Assembly: GCA_905193725.1 (NCBI GenBank)
Contig: CAJJPW010000088.1
Coordinates: 1 to 8,336 of the forward strand
Direction of reading: 5' to 3'
Length of the DNA stretch: 8,336 bases
Source: an uncultured Eubacteriales bacterium
GTDB lineage: Bacteria > Bacillota > Clostridia > Christensenellales > Christensenellaceae
Position 1 is the stretch's first letter. Each line of letters starts with the position of its first letter. The notes beneath the pieces were generated by a model that was not told where the DNA came from, made no database searches, and was given only the letters and a program-made list of their open reading frames with translations. A program made the translations under genes and the position numbers. Of the stretch, positions 1-6,306 are shown one piece after another.

Positions 1-737
1 TAGAGCAGCGACTTTTTGCTGATGCACTGCTGCAAAATTTCCGGTGTAATCTGTATCACACCCTCCTTTTGCTCGGCGTTTAGCACCACCATCTCCAAAG
101 TGTTGAGGGCCACTCTGCCATCTCCGTTTGCAAAGCTGGCAATATGGCTCAGCAGCTGGGGAGAGATCTCCACCTTGAGCTCTCCAAATCCCTTGGGGCT
201 TTTCAGCGCCCGCTCCAGCAGCGCCACCAATTCCTCGGTGGAGAGGGCGTGGAGCACAAACACCTTGCAGCGGGAGAGCAGCGCCGAGTTCACCTCAAAG
301 GAAGGGTTCTCGGTGGTGGCGCCGATGAGGATGATGCTGCCCTTTTCCACAAAGGGGAGGAAGGCGTCCTGTTGCGCCTTGTTGAAGCGGTGAATCTCGT
401 CCACGAACAAAATAGTCTTCTCACCGGCAAACCGATCCTTTTCCGCCTGCTGCATCACTTGCCTGATTTCCCGAATGCCGCTGGTTACGGCGCTGAAGTC
501 GATGAAGTTTGCGTGTGTGGAGTGGGCGATAATCCGCGCCAGCGTGGTCTTACCCACACCAGGAGGCCCCCAGAAAATCATGGAAGACACGCGGTCTTCT
601 TCAATCAGCTGCCGCAGTACCTTGCCCTTGCCGAGCAAATGGCGCTGCCCCACAAACTCCTCCAGCGTCTCCGGTCGCAGACGGCTGGCCAGAGGTGCAT
701 TTTGTGTATCTGAATGAAACATGTTTTGTTGCTGCAT
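1..737 (-). CDS. rarA: RarA/MgsA-type AAA+ ATPase, replication-associated recombination protein (3' end beyond window)
   Basis: This is a clamp-loader-like AAA+ ATPase of the RarA (MgsA/WRNIP1) family, which acts at stalled replication forks in the cytoplasm. The window holds the first 245 codons of a protein that is usually about 420-450 residues; the C-terminal part is off the left edge. Read directly: Walker A GPPGVGKTT at residues 57-65, Walker B ILFVDEIHRF at 109-118, sensor 1 GATTENPSF at 139-147, a likely arginine finger in LLSR (R156), and a sensor 2-like GDGR at 205-208. The N-terminal LASRLRPETLEEFVGQ block is typical of the family. The ATG at 737 is preceded by AAGAGG about seven bases upstream; a second in-frame ATG at 722 is possible but has no better ribosome site. 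The reading frame is intact throughout. It is divergent from the DUF218 gene. Identification is secure; only the C-terminal tetramerisation region cannot be checked. Confidence 0.95.
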   Translation of the reverse strand, partial: MQQQNMFHSDTQNAPLASRLRPETLEEFVGQRHLLGKGKVLRQLIEEDRVSSMIFWGPPGVGKTTLARIIAHSTHANFIDFSAVTSGIREIRQVMQQAEKDRFAGEKTILFVDEIHRFNKAQQDAFLPFVEKGSIILIGATTENPSFEVNSALLSRCKVFVLHALSTEELVALLERALKSPKGFGELKVEISPQLLSHIASFANGDGRVALNTLEMVVLNAEQKEGVIQITPEILQQCISKKSLL

Positions 738-782
738 CCTATGCCTCTTTTCCGCCCCAAAGGGCAAAAACGTTCTACCCCT

Positions 783-811
783 ATTTTAGCCCATGTGCTG
801 GGAGATGAAAA
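783..811 (-). promoter_or_regulatory. Sigma-A-like promoter of rarA
   Basis: On the minus strand, TTTTCA (806-811) and TAAAAT (783-788) are separated by exactly 17 bases and lie about 45 bases upstream of the rarA start codon. The -10 box is a 5/6 match and the -35 box a 4/6 match to consensus. A small GCCC/GGGC hairpin (754-757 with 762-765) lies in the leader between promoter and ribosome site. Prediction by inspection only. Confidence 0.5.
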
Positions 812-872
812 GGGTTTGGTAAATGGAAATTCCGCAGGAGATACCAGATTGCCGTGGAATATACGGTCTGCC

Positions 873-883
873 TATGGTACAAT
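873..883 (+). promoter_or_regulatory. Extended -10 promoter of the DUF218 gene
   Basis: TATGGTACAAT carries a full TRTG extension one base ahead of the -10 hexamer TACAAT (878-883). A -35 candidate at the ideal 17-base spacing is poor (TGGAAT, 855-860), and TTGCCG at 849-854 is 23 bases away, so the extended -10 probably does most of the work. The predicted transcript would start near 890, leaving a leader of about 55 bases before the ATG at 944. Confidence 0.5.
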
Positions 884-943
884 ATAAAGACTAAGTCAAA
901 AACGCCCAATCAGGGCACTGGAAAAGAGAGCGGGAGGAAAACC

Positions 944-1741
944 ATGGGAGAGCAAATGGCGCAAAAAGAGACGCAGGGAATGGGAAAAGGTCGAGCGGCC
1001 CTGATCCTCATCGGTTTTTTGCTGATTTTAGATACCTTTCTGGTAAGACGGGTTTCCGGTTGGAATATGGGCGTGATTCTGCCAGCAATTTTGGGCATTC
1101 CCCTGGCGGCTTATGGGGTGTGGTACGAGAAAATTCACCCCTGGCTTCGAACCAAGTGGGGCAAGCTAGTCAAATGGATTTTTATCTGTGGATATGCATT
1201 ATTCATTCTCATGGTGGGGATATGCAGCGGCCTGATGATCCACGCGGCGCAAAACCAGCCGCCAAAGGGCGCAGACGCAGTGATCGTGCTGGGGGGCGGC
1301 GTGAGCCAAGGGCACATCTCCCAGTCCCTCCAAAATAGGCTGGATACGGCGCTGGCGTACTGTGAGCAAAACCCGAAGACGCTAGTAGTGGTCTCTGGCG
1401 GCCAAGGAGCAGACGAGCCCACTACTGAGGCCAAAGCAATGGCAGAGTACTTGATCTCTGAGGGAATGGAGCCATCTAAAATCGTCCAGGAAGATCAGGC
1501 TACCAGCACCTACGAGAACTTTGTGTACTCCAAAGCGCTGTTGGAACCTCTGTTTGGAGAAGAGGGCAGCTATGTTTACGTAACCAGCGACTTCCATGTG
1601 TATCGGGCAGGCCTGGCAGCACAGGAGGCGGGGATTTCTGCCAGCGGCTTAGCGGCGCCCTCGCCAGCTTGGATGGCCCCCAACTTCTATATGAGGGAGA
1701 CGCTGGCCCTCATGCGGTACTGGGTATTCGGCGTCCGATGA
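944..1741 (+). CDS. YdcF/ElyC/SanA-family (DUF218) membrane protein
   Basis: A 265-residue protein with three predicted membrane helices (about residues 18-34, 42-61 and 78-99) followed by a DUF218 domain, probably on the outer face of the membrane. Domain landmarks visible are ADAVIVLGGGV (110-120), the conserved NRLDTAL (131-137), VVVSGGQG (148-155), TEAKAMAEYLI (161-171), ATSTYENF (186-193) and VTSDFHVYRA (213-222), whose D216 and H218 correspond to the conserved SDFH motif. Family members such as SanA and ElyC affect envelope integrity or lipid-carrier metabolism in other bacteria, but their exact reaction is unsettled, so no substrate is assigned here. The ATG at 944 is chosen because GGGAGG lies at 932-937; a GTG at 854 would extend the frame by 30 residues but overlaps the promoter. 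It stands alone between divergent rarA and a convergent phosphatase gene, with no clear terminator of its own. Confidence 0.9.
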   Translation: MGEQMAQKETQGMGKGRAALILIGFLLILDTFLVRRVSGWNMGVILPAILGIPLAAYGVWYEKIHPWLRTKWGKLVKWIFICGYALFILMVGICSGLMIHAAQNQPPKGADAVIVLGGGVSQGHISQSLQNRLDTALAYCEQNPKTLVVVSGGQGADEPTTEAKAMAEYLISEGMEPSKIVQEDQATSTYENFVYSKALLEPLFGEEGSYVYVTSDFHVYRAGLAAQEAGISASGLAAPSPAWMAPNFYMRETLALMRYWVFGVR

Positions 1742-1950
1742 GAAGAGCTGGGGGTTAGAAACCCGACCCAAAGGTCCATGCACAGGTGGCACCTTAAGGG
1801 CGAGCCAAGGGGAAATAACGGATGGAGAAACAATGCAGGCCAACTTGCGAATGCTCACCATGGTTGCAAAATCAGCTGGAAAGCAGAGAAGAGTGGCACA
1901 AAGGGGAACGGGTTCATTGCCATCCATCCTCTAGATGCGCCGAAAATCGA
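1742..1950. other. Noncoding gap downstream of the DUF218 gene
   Basis: About 210 bases without a convincing gene. It holds a small hairpin just after the stop codon (GGGTT 1752-1756 with AACCC 1760-1764, three-base loop) with no T tract, so it is a poor terminator. Two short plus-strand open frames (starting at 1778 and 1822) run through it; the one at 1822 has a weak AGGGG about nine bases upstream and several Cys and His codons, but it runs into the 3' end of the convergent gene and resembles no known protein. I could not match the stretch to any RNA family. Confidence 0.4.
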
Positions 1951-1953
1951 CAC

Positions 1954-1979
1954 AAAAAAAGCCTGCTGATTGGGCAGGC
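1954..1979 (-). terminator. Rho-independent terminator of the histidine phosphatase gene
   Basis: On the minus strand the stem GCCTGC...GCAGGC (1974-1979 with 1961-1966, seven-base loop) begins one base after the TGA stop codon and is followed by seven T residues (complement of A1954-1960). This is a textbook intrinsic terminator. It works only in the minus direction; the plus-direction flank lacks a T tract, so it does not obviously end the convergent DUF218 transcript. Confidence 0.85.
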
Positions 1980-1980
1980 A

Positions 1981-2586
1981 TCAATAAAAGACCGTATCTT
2001 CCTGGAGCATTTCGAATGCTCCGTTTTTGTATTCCGCCACACATAGCGAGCAGAAGCGCAAGAACTCACCTTCCCAAAATTTTTCTAGGGGAAGACCTTT
2101 GATGCAGCGCAGCAGCGCCTTGTTTAGGGCCTGGTGTGCCACGATGAGCACGTGCTCATCGCCTGTATATTTGGCCACCATGTCTGCGATAAAATCATCC
2201 GCCCGCTGACATAGGGAAGAGAACGTCTCTCCCCCCTCTGGAGGCTGATAGGCGAGGGGATCGTGGTAAAACACGTCGAAAAACTGAGTGGCGCCGCTCT
2301 CAGGGTCGTCAAAGGACTTGCCCTCTATGACGCCGAAGCCCATCTCCCGGAGACGACTGTCCTTGACAACGGACAGATCTCGATTTCCACGTATGATGCC
2401 GGCAGTGTCATAAGAGCGGCTCAGTGGGCTGGAGTAGATGGCGTCAAAGCGCACCCCTTGAAGCCCTTGGGCGGTCTGGGCGGCCATCCACCGGCCCCGC
2501 TCGGTGAGCATAATATCCGAATCTCCTTGGATTCTACGCTCTTTATTCCATATAGTTTGTCCGTGCCTGACGATGTAAAGTTTCAT
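1981..2586 (-). CDS. Histidine phosphatase superfamily protein (phosphoglycerate mutase-like, GpmB/PhoE type)
   Basis: A 201-residue cytoplasmic protein of the branch-1 histidine phosphatase superfamily. The catalytic RHG triad is R7-H8-G9 in YIVRHGQT, the second phosphate-pocket arginine is R57 in SSPLSR, the likely proton donor is E81 in RLREMGFG, and the second catalytic histidine is H151 in IVAHQAL. Members may be cofactor-dependent mutases, broad phosphatases or sugar-phosphate phosphatases; the short length fits phosphatases such as PhoE better than dPGM mutases (about 230-250 residues), so the glycolytic role is not assured. An oddity is Gln152 after the second histidine, where most relatives have Gly. 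The start has GGGAGG eight bases upstream. It lies 55 bases behind the amidohydrolase gene on the same strand with no terminator between, so the two are probably co-transcribed. Confidence 0.88.
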   Translation of the reverse strand: MKLYIVRHGQTIWNKERRIQGDSDIMLTERGRWMAAQTAQGLQGVRFDAIYSSPLSRSYDTAGIIRGNRDLSVVKDSRLREMGFGVIEGKSFDDPESGATQFFDVFYHDPLAYQPPEGGETFSSLCQRADDFIADMVAKYTGDEHVLIVAHQALNKALLRCIKGLPLEKFWEGEFLRFCSLCVAEYKNGAFEMLQEDTVFY

Positions 2587-2641
2587 ACTTTCTTCCTCCC
2601 AAAATATCCCCTTAATCCAAAGTGGATGGTGATTTTTCCTA

Positions 2642-3448
2642 TCAAATCAACCCGCTCAGATGGTACACTCTTGCGGCGTTGCCACAGAATACCTGATTGT
2701 GATGTCTCTCTGGAATAATGCGGGCGATGAATTCGATATATTGGCCCAAATTGACCAGCGGCCAATCAGTGCCAAATAGCACTTTATCGTAATCGCCGAT
2801 AAACTGAAGCCAAGTTTTAAGAGTGGCGATGTACCCACTCTGTTGGGCAAACAGCTGATCCAAGTCGATCTGGCCTTCCAATAGTCCGGAGAGATCGGTA
2901 TACACGTTTTGGTTTTTGGAGATCACTGCTGCCGCATCCATCAGCCAGGGGTTGCCAAAGTGGCACATGATAAAGTTCACGTCAGGATGGGCCACTGCCA
3001 CCTCATCCAAAGTGAGGGGATGGCTGAATTTGAGCTGGGCGTTGGCGCTGGCGGTGAGTCCCATGTGAATGGCCACCGGTTTTTGATACTGGGCCGCCAG
3101 CTCATATACCGGCTCGTACATAGGGTCGGAGACGTATACCGGCTGATACCCAGGATATAGCTTGATGCCCACGCATTCCCGCCGCTTTAGATGCTGCTCA
3201 ATCTGCTCCAGTTGGCTGGGAAGCAGCACTTTGGCATCGATGCCGATGCAATACTGGAGAAATGCAGGGTACTTGTGGCTGTCGAGAGAGAGATCCCTGT
3301 TGCCCATCACCACTCCTTTGATGATTCCATATTGATAAAACGCCTCCTGCAAGTGGGCAGCAGTGTTTTGGTGCCCTGCCTGCTGGGCAATATGTGAAAA
3401 ATACTCCTCTTCTGGCGCAAAGTGAAGATGCGCATCGATGATATCCAT
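2642..3448 (-). CDS. Amidohydrolase 2 family metal-dependent hydrolase (TIM-barrel)
   Basis: A 268-residue protein of the amidohydrolase-related (PF04909-type) superfamily, whose members hydrolyse or decarboxylate small substrates with one or two divalent metals in a TIM barrel. Visible landmarks are the HxH metal motif at the end of strand 1 (IIDAHLHF, H7 and H9), K96 in GIKLYPGY, H128 in VAIHMG, H163 in IMCHFGNPWLMD, and D228 in LFGTDWP, followed by the common C-terminal GNAARVYHL block. The substrate cannot be read from sequence. The ATG at 3448 is chosen because TGGAGG sits five to six bases upstream and family homology begins exactly there; the open frame continues 62 codons further upstream, but that would cover the promoter. 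It is first of a probable two-gene transcript with the histidine phosphatase and is divergent from the glyoxalase-like gene. Confidence 0.9.
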   Translation of the reverse strand: MDIIDAHLHFAPEEEYFSHIAQQAGHQNTAAHLQEAFYQYGIIKGVVMGNRDLSLDSHKYPAFLQYCIGIDAKVLLPSQLEQIEQHLKRRECVGIKLYPGYQPVYVSDPMYEPVYELAAQYQKPVAIHMGLTASANAQLKFSHPLTLDEVAVAHPDVNFIMCHFGNPWLMDAAAVISKNQNVYTDLSGLLEGQIDLDQLFAQQSGYIATLKTWLQFIGDYDKVLFGTDWPLVNLGQYIEFIARIIPERHHNQVFCGNAARVYHLSGLI

Positions 3449-3506
3449 AGAAACCTCCAAAAGTGATGAGATATCGCAGCTTAAATGGCGGCGACTTCCA
3501 TTGCCT

Positions 3507-3535
3507 ATTATACCTCTCAGAAAATAAGTCTGCAA
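3507..3535 (-). promoter_or_regulatory. Sigma-A-like promoter of the amidohydrolase-phosphatase pair
   Basis: On the minus strand TTGCAG (3530-3535) and a perfect TATAAT (3507-3512) are separated by 17 bases. The expected start point near 3500 gives a leader of about 50 bases before the ATG at 3448. The -35 box is only a half match, the -10 box is consensus. Confidence 0.7.
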
Positions 3536-3550
3536 CCGAGGAGGAGCCCC

Positions 3551-3579
3551 TTGGCGAGATAGCCTGTTTTGGATATAAT
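3551..3579 (+). promoter_or_regulatory. Sigma-A-like promoter of the glyoxalase-like gene
   Basis: TTGGCG (3551-3556) and a perfect TATAAT (3574-3579) with 17-base spacing. The -10 box lies 34 bases before the ATG at 3614, giving a short leader that includes the ribosome site AAGGGGA. It is arranged back to back with the amidohydrolase promoter, the two -35 boxes being 15 bases apart. Confidence 0.75.
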
Positions 3580-3613
3580 AAAAGGTATATTCGATGAGAA
3601 AAGGGGAATGGCA

Positions 3614-3982
3614 ATGAAGTTTCAGATGGTTCACAATAACCTAAACGTGTTGGATTTGGAAAAATCCCTGGCATTTTATCAAGAGGCCTTTGGAATGGAA
3701 GAGGTTTCTAGAAAACAGGCACAGGATGGCAGCTTTACCTTGGTATTTATGGCCTGCCCTGGGGGAAGCCATAAGCTGGAGCTCACTTGGCTTCGGGACA
3801 GAAAAGAGCCGTACAATTTGGGGGATAACGAGATCCACCTGGCCTTTGAGACAGACGACTTTGAAGGAGCGTTGGCCCATCACCGTGCCATGGGGTGCGT
3901 GTGCTTTGAGAATGCGGCCATGGGGGTGTATTTCGTCTCCGACCCAGACGGCTACTGGAGCGAAGTGGTGCATAAAAAATAA
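3614..3982 (+). CDS. Glyoxalase I-like VOC-fold metalloenzyme (lactoylglutathione lyase family)
   Basis: A 122-residue single-domain VOC (vicinal oxygen chelate) protein. Residues at the four metal-ligand positions of bacterial glyoxalase I are all present: H7 (MVHNNL), E56 (KLELTW), H75 (EIHLAF) and E117 (DGYWSEVV), spaced almost exactly as in the E. coli enzyme. FGMEEV near residue 26 and VSDPDGYW near 108 are also typical. The inferred role is isomerisation of the hemithioacetal of methylglyoxal and a low-molecular-weight thiol; Clostridia often lack glutathione, so the thiol partner is unknown. Of the in-frame ATGs at 3608 and 3614 the second is preferred, because AAGGGG ends seven bases before it but only one base before the first. 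A TTG further upstream would overlap the -10 box. It is a single-gene unit divergent from the amidohydrolase; no terminator lies immediately after it. Confidence 0.88.
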   Translation: MKFQMVHNNLNVLDLEKSLAFYQEAFGMEEVSRKQAQDGSFTLVFMACPGGSHKLELTWLRDRKEPYNLGDNEIHLAFETDDFEGALAHHRAMGCVCFENAAMGVYFVSDPDGYWSEVVHKK

Positions 3983-4402
3983 GCTGATGCTGGAACTTTT
4001 GGCAAAAAAACATGGCAGTGCAAATAAGCGCAAAATCCCAGCGCGCAGAAGATGGGCAAATGATCTCAAAACATGTGCAAGCGAAATAGCCAGTAGGCAA
4101 GATGCCAACGGATTTGGGACGTGCGTAAAAAACGTAGAGATTCCCTTCCTGTAAACCCCTCCTAGGCGATGGATAGGCTTTAGGCAGAAAAAAATGGATA
4201 AGAAACCCGCACCCCACCTTAGAAATGTGAGCTAGGCGGCAAGGTAGGAAAAACCATAGATTGATGGGGAGGAGCGTAAAACTGTTTCGTAGAGCAAATA
4301 ACTGCAGACGGCTGTGCAAAATAGGGCACAACCGTCTGTTGCATATCTAAAGAAGTTTTTTATGAGTACATACGTCCGTCTTTTTATAAGAACTCTATAC
4401 AA
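3983..4402. other. Long noncoding interval with possible structured RNA
   Basis: About 420 bases between the 3' ends of the glyoxalase-like gene and rqcH. No frame on either strand looks like a gene: a 55-codon plus-strand frame from the ATG at 3987 has no ribosome site, and the minus-strand frames overlapping 3783-4331 have no family features. The sequence is rich in A-runs and short inverted repeats, among them CCCCTCC (near 4155) with GGGGAGG (near 4267), an ACCTT...AAGGT pair inside that interval, and a strong hairpin at 4305-4338. This nested pairing suggests an RNA or a decayed repeat, but I do not recognise a known family. Confidence 0.4.
4305..4338 (+). repeat. Strong imperfect hairpin (13-position stem)
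   Basis: CAGACGG (4305-4311) pairs with CCGTCTG (4332-4338), then a C/A mismatch, then TGTGC (4313-4317) pairs with GCACA (4326-4330); the loop is eight bases. In the plus direction it is followed by only two T residues, with T runs at 4356-4361 and 4381-4385 further on. It may end transcription from the glyoxalase-like gene or from a small RNA in the preceding interval, but it is not a canonical terminator. Confidence 0.6.
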
Positions 4403-4437
4403 AAAGGCTGTTTACTCACCGTGGATGTGTAGCCTTT
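4399..4437 (-). terminator. Possible rqcH terminator overlapping its stop codon
   Basis: On the minus strand AAAGGCT (4431-4437, inside the last codons of rqcH) is repeated inverted as AGCCTTT (4403-4409), followed by further T residues (five T in a row in total). The TAA stop (4412-4414) lies inside the 21-base loop. The stem is short and the loop long, so its strength is uncertain, but there is no better terminator nearby in this direction. Confidence 0.45.
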
Positions 4438-6157
4438 GCGCAAGGCTGGTATCTGGGTCCACCACCATGGTGTTGTTGTCCGTGAAGATCACCATGCCCG
4501 GCTTTGCCCCTGAGGGCTTTTTCACGTACTTCACCTGTGTGTAATCCACCGGGACTTTGCTGCCCTGTTTGGCCTTGGAAAAGGTGGCAGCTAAAATGCC
4601 CGCCTGTGTGAGGGTCAGGGCGTCTACCGTCTTTCCCTCGGTGCGGATGATGATATGAGAGCCGGGAATGTCCTTGGCGTGGAGCCAGATGTCCTCCTTG
4701 TCTGCCAGGCGCAGGGTGAGCATGTCGTTTTGCCGGTTGTTCTTGCCCTGCAAAATGAGAAACCCACTGTCTGAGCGAAATTGCCCCGGTTGGGAGAGCT
4801 GACTGTCGTCCCGCTTGGGCCTTTTGGTCCCCGGTTTTTGAGAGATGTACTTCTGGCGAATCAGCTCCTCACGAATTTCAGACAAATCCTCCAGCGTCTC
4901 GGCCAGGGAAAGGGAGTGCTCAACACTCATGAGAAAGTCCAGCTCGGCCTTGGTCTGTTCTGCCAGCTTACCGGTGATCTCACAGGCGTTTTTCAGCTTG
5001 GCATACCGCTTGTAGCTCTTTTGGGCGTTGGCAGAGGGGGGCAGAGTAGGATCCAGCGGAATGGTGATGGGCTCTCCTGTGTAGTAGTTGATGGTGGAAA
5101 GCTCTCTGTCTCCCCGCTTGATCTGATAGAGGCTGGCGGTGATCAAATCCCCATAGAGCTTGTATTTCTCCGCCTTTTGGGCATCTTTTAAAGTGAGCAG
5201 CTGGCTATTTAATTTTTTAGAGAGTTTGGCGATGTGTTTGCGCACCAGCCGCTCTAGCTCTAGCCGCTTGCCGCCAAATACCTCCAGCTCCCATTTGCGC
5301 TGGTAGGCGTAATCCAGTGCAGTGCACACGCTGGGAAAACTCTTGCCACCGCTGCCATGATACATCTGGTAGGGGTAGGGGATGACAACCTTGGGCTTGC
5401 CGTCCGGGCTCTCAATGAGCTGTGCCGGCCCTTTGGACACGTCCGCTAAAAACGCCTGGACGCTGGCCGCCAATAGTCGGGCACTTTTTTCGTCTAATGT
5501 GCTGGGGCTGCTGTCACCAAATTGACGAAATGCCACCTCCTGTGCAGCCAAGGTGGAAAATCCCTCTAGGGTGCGGACCATGCGGCTTTTAGGATCCTCC
5601 TGTCCCATCAGCACCTCGGTGAGAGAGACGGAGGATAGCTCCAGCGGGTTGTATTTGTCAGAAGGGGGCGCAATGTAGCGAAGGCCCGGGAGCACCTGGC
5701 GAACCCTGCTCACGTCAAAGGAGACGTGGCGGATGCTCTCTAAAATCTGCCCCTCTTCATCGATTAGGATCATATTGGAGTGCTTGCCCATGATCTCTAG
5801 CACTAAAGTGAGTGGCCGGTCATACCCCATTTCATCCCGGGACAGGATGTCAAAGTACACAATGCGCTCCAAGCCCTTTTGGTACACCCGGGTGATGGTA
5901 GCGCCACCGATGTGTTTGCGCAGATACATGCAAAACATCGGGGGGTATTTGGGATTATCCTTTTTGACGGAGGTGAGATGAGTGCGGCAATCCTGTGCGT
6001 GAGAGGAGAGCACAAGGTTTTGCTTCCCGCTTTGTGTGTGCAGCACAAAAAAAAGCTCGTCTTTTTGGGGCTGATGGATTTTTTCTATTTTAGCGCCGGA
6101 AAGCGCGGCGTCTAGTTCCCATACAATTTGATGGATGGTGATTCCGTCCAGTGTCAT
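4412..6157 (-). CDS. rqcH: RqcH / NFACT protein, ribosome quality control factor (Rqc2 homologue, formerly FbpA-like)
   Basis: A full-length 581-residue NFACT protein. In Firmicutes RqcH binds stalled 50S subunits carrying peptidyl-tRNA and recruits tRNA-Ala to add C-terminal alanine tails that mark the peptide for degradation; older annotation as a fibronectin-binding protein derives from the same family. The NFACT-N domain spans about residues 3-170 with GKHSNMILID at 124-133 and the functional acidic-Arg pair as E97-R98 in QKGLERIV. Helical, charged regions around 285-345 and 378-440 fit the two coiled-coil arms, and the NFACT-R domain spans about 465-560, with GKNNRQNDMLT (471-481), DIWLHAKDIPGSHIII (489-504) and VDYTQVKYVKKPSGAKPGMVI (537-557). 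A short basic linker (KPGTKRPKRDD) precedes it. GGAGG lies seven bases before the ATG at 6157. It is monocistronic, divergent from gerM, and intact. Confidence 0.95.
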   Translation of the reverse strand: MTLDGITIHQIVWELDAALSGAKIEKIHQPQKDELFFVLHTQSGKQNLVLSSHAQDCRTHLTSVKKDNPKYPPMFCMYLRKHIGGATITRVYQKGLERIVYFDILSRDEMGYDRPLTLVLEIMGKHSNMILIDEEGQILESIRHVSFDVSRVRQVLPGLRYIAPPSDKYNPLELSSVSLTEVLMGQEDPKSRMVRTLEGFSTLAAQEVAFRQFGDSSPSTLDEKSARLLAASVQAFLADVSKGPAQLIESPDGKPKVVIPYPYQMYHGSGGKSFPSVCTALDYAYQRKWELEVFGGKRLELERLVRKHIAKLSKKLNSQLLTLKDAQKAEKYKLYGDLITASLYQIKRGDRELSTINYYTGEPITIPLDPTLPPSANAQKSYKRYAKLKNACEITGKLAEQTKAELDFLMSVEHSLSLAETLEDLSEIREELIRQKYISQKPGTKRPKRDDSQLSQPGQFRSDSGFLILQGKNNRQNDMLTLRLADKEDIWLHAKDIPGSHIIIRTEGKTVDALTLTQAGILAATFSKAKQGSKVPVDYTQVKYVKKPSGAKPGMVIFTDNNTMVVDPDTSLAQRLHIHGE

Positions 6158-6192
6158 GCATGTCCCTCCAAAAAATTTAAAGTTTATATCCC

Positions 6193-6221
6193 ATTATACA
6201 CGAATCGCGCAAAAGGGAAAA
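6193..6221 (-). promoter_or_regulatory. Sigma-A-like promoter of rqcH
   Basis: On the minus strand a perfect TATAAT (6193-6198) lies 36 bases upstream of the rqcH start. At 17-base spacing the -35 position reads TTTTCC (6216-6221), a half match. The -10 box is the main evidence. Confidence 0.55.
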
Positions 6222-6263
6222 GGGCTGAGAAATGCAAAAAATGGTGGTATAAAGGGAAACCTC

Positions 6264-6296
6264 CCCTCATATAACTGATATATAGGTATATGGGGG
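6264..6296 (+). promoter_or_regulatory. Leader hairpin covering the gerM ribosome binding site
   Basis: CCCTCATATA (6264-6273) can pair with TATATGGGGG (6287-6296), giving ten consecutive pairs including one U-G wobble, with a 13-base loop. The 3' arm contains most of the gerM Shine-Dalgarno sequence GGGGGTGA (6292-6299), seven bases before the ATG at 6307. If the transcript starts upstream of 6264, for example from a weak TATAAA at 6248-6253, the ribosome site would be folded away. I could not identify a clear sporulation-sigma promoter here, and a start point within the hairpin would remove the effect. Confidence 0.45.
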
Positions 6297-6306
6297 TGAC
6301 AGCGCT

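Noticed and set aside
144..713. 189-codon plus-strand open frame opposite rarA
   Set aside because: It is an antisense shadow; the minus strand reads as an unbroken RarA with all AAA+ motifs.
1756..1770. Shared motif AGAAACCCG(C)ACCC between the gaps at about 1757 and 4200, suggesting a repeated RNA element
   Set aside because: The match is only nine exact bases plus a gapped four, the flanks do not align, and such a match is expected by chance at this scale.
1822..2046. Short Cys/His-rich open frame as a possible small protein
   Set aside because: It crosses the phosphatase terminator and runs antisense into that gene's 3' end, has only a weak ribosome site, and shows no recognisable pattern.
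3608..3613. Upstream ATG as the start of the glyoxalase-like gene
   Set aside because: It would leave only one base between the AAGGGG ribosome site and the start codon; the ATG at 3614 has normal spacing and matches the family N terminus.
3449..3634. A 62-codon N-terminal extension of the amidohydrolase
   Set aside because: It has no family features, overlaps the predicted promoter and the divergent gene's start, and the MDIIDAHLHF start at 3448 has an excellent ribosome site.
3783..4331. 182-codon minus-strand open frame across the noncoding interval and the glyoxalase-like gene
   Set aside because: Its right half is the antisense shadow of the glyoxalase-like gene and the rest lacks any domain, signal or ribosome site.
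4781..5191. 136-codon plus-strand open frame opposite rqcH
   Set aside because: Antisense to a well-conserved RqcH coiled-coil region and without independent evidence of coding.
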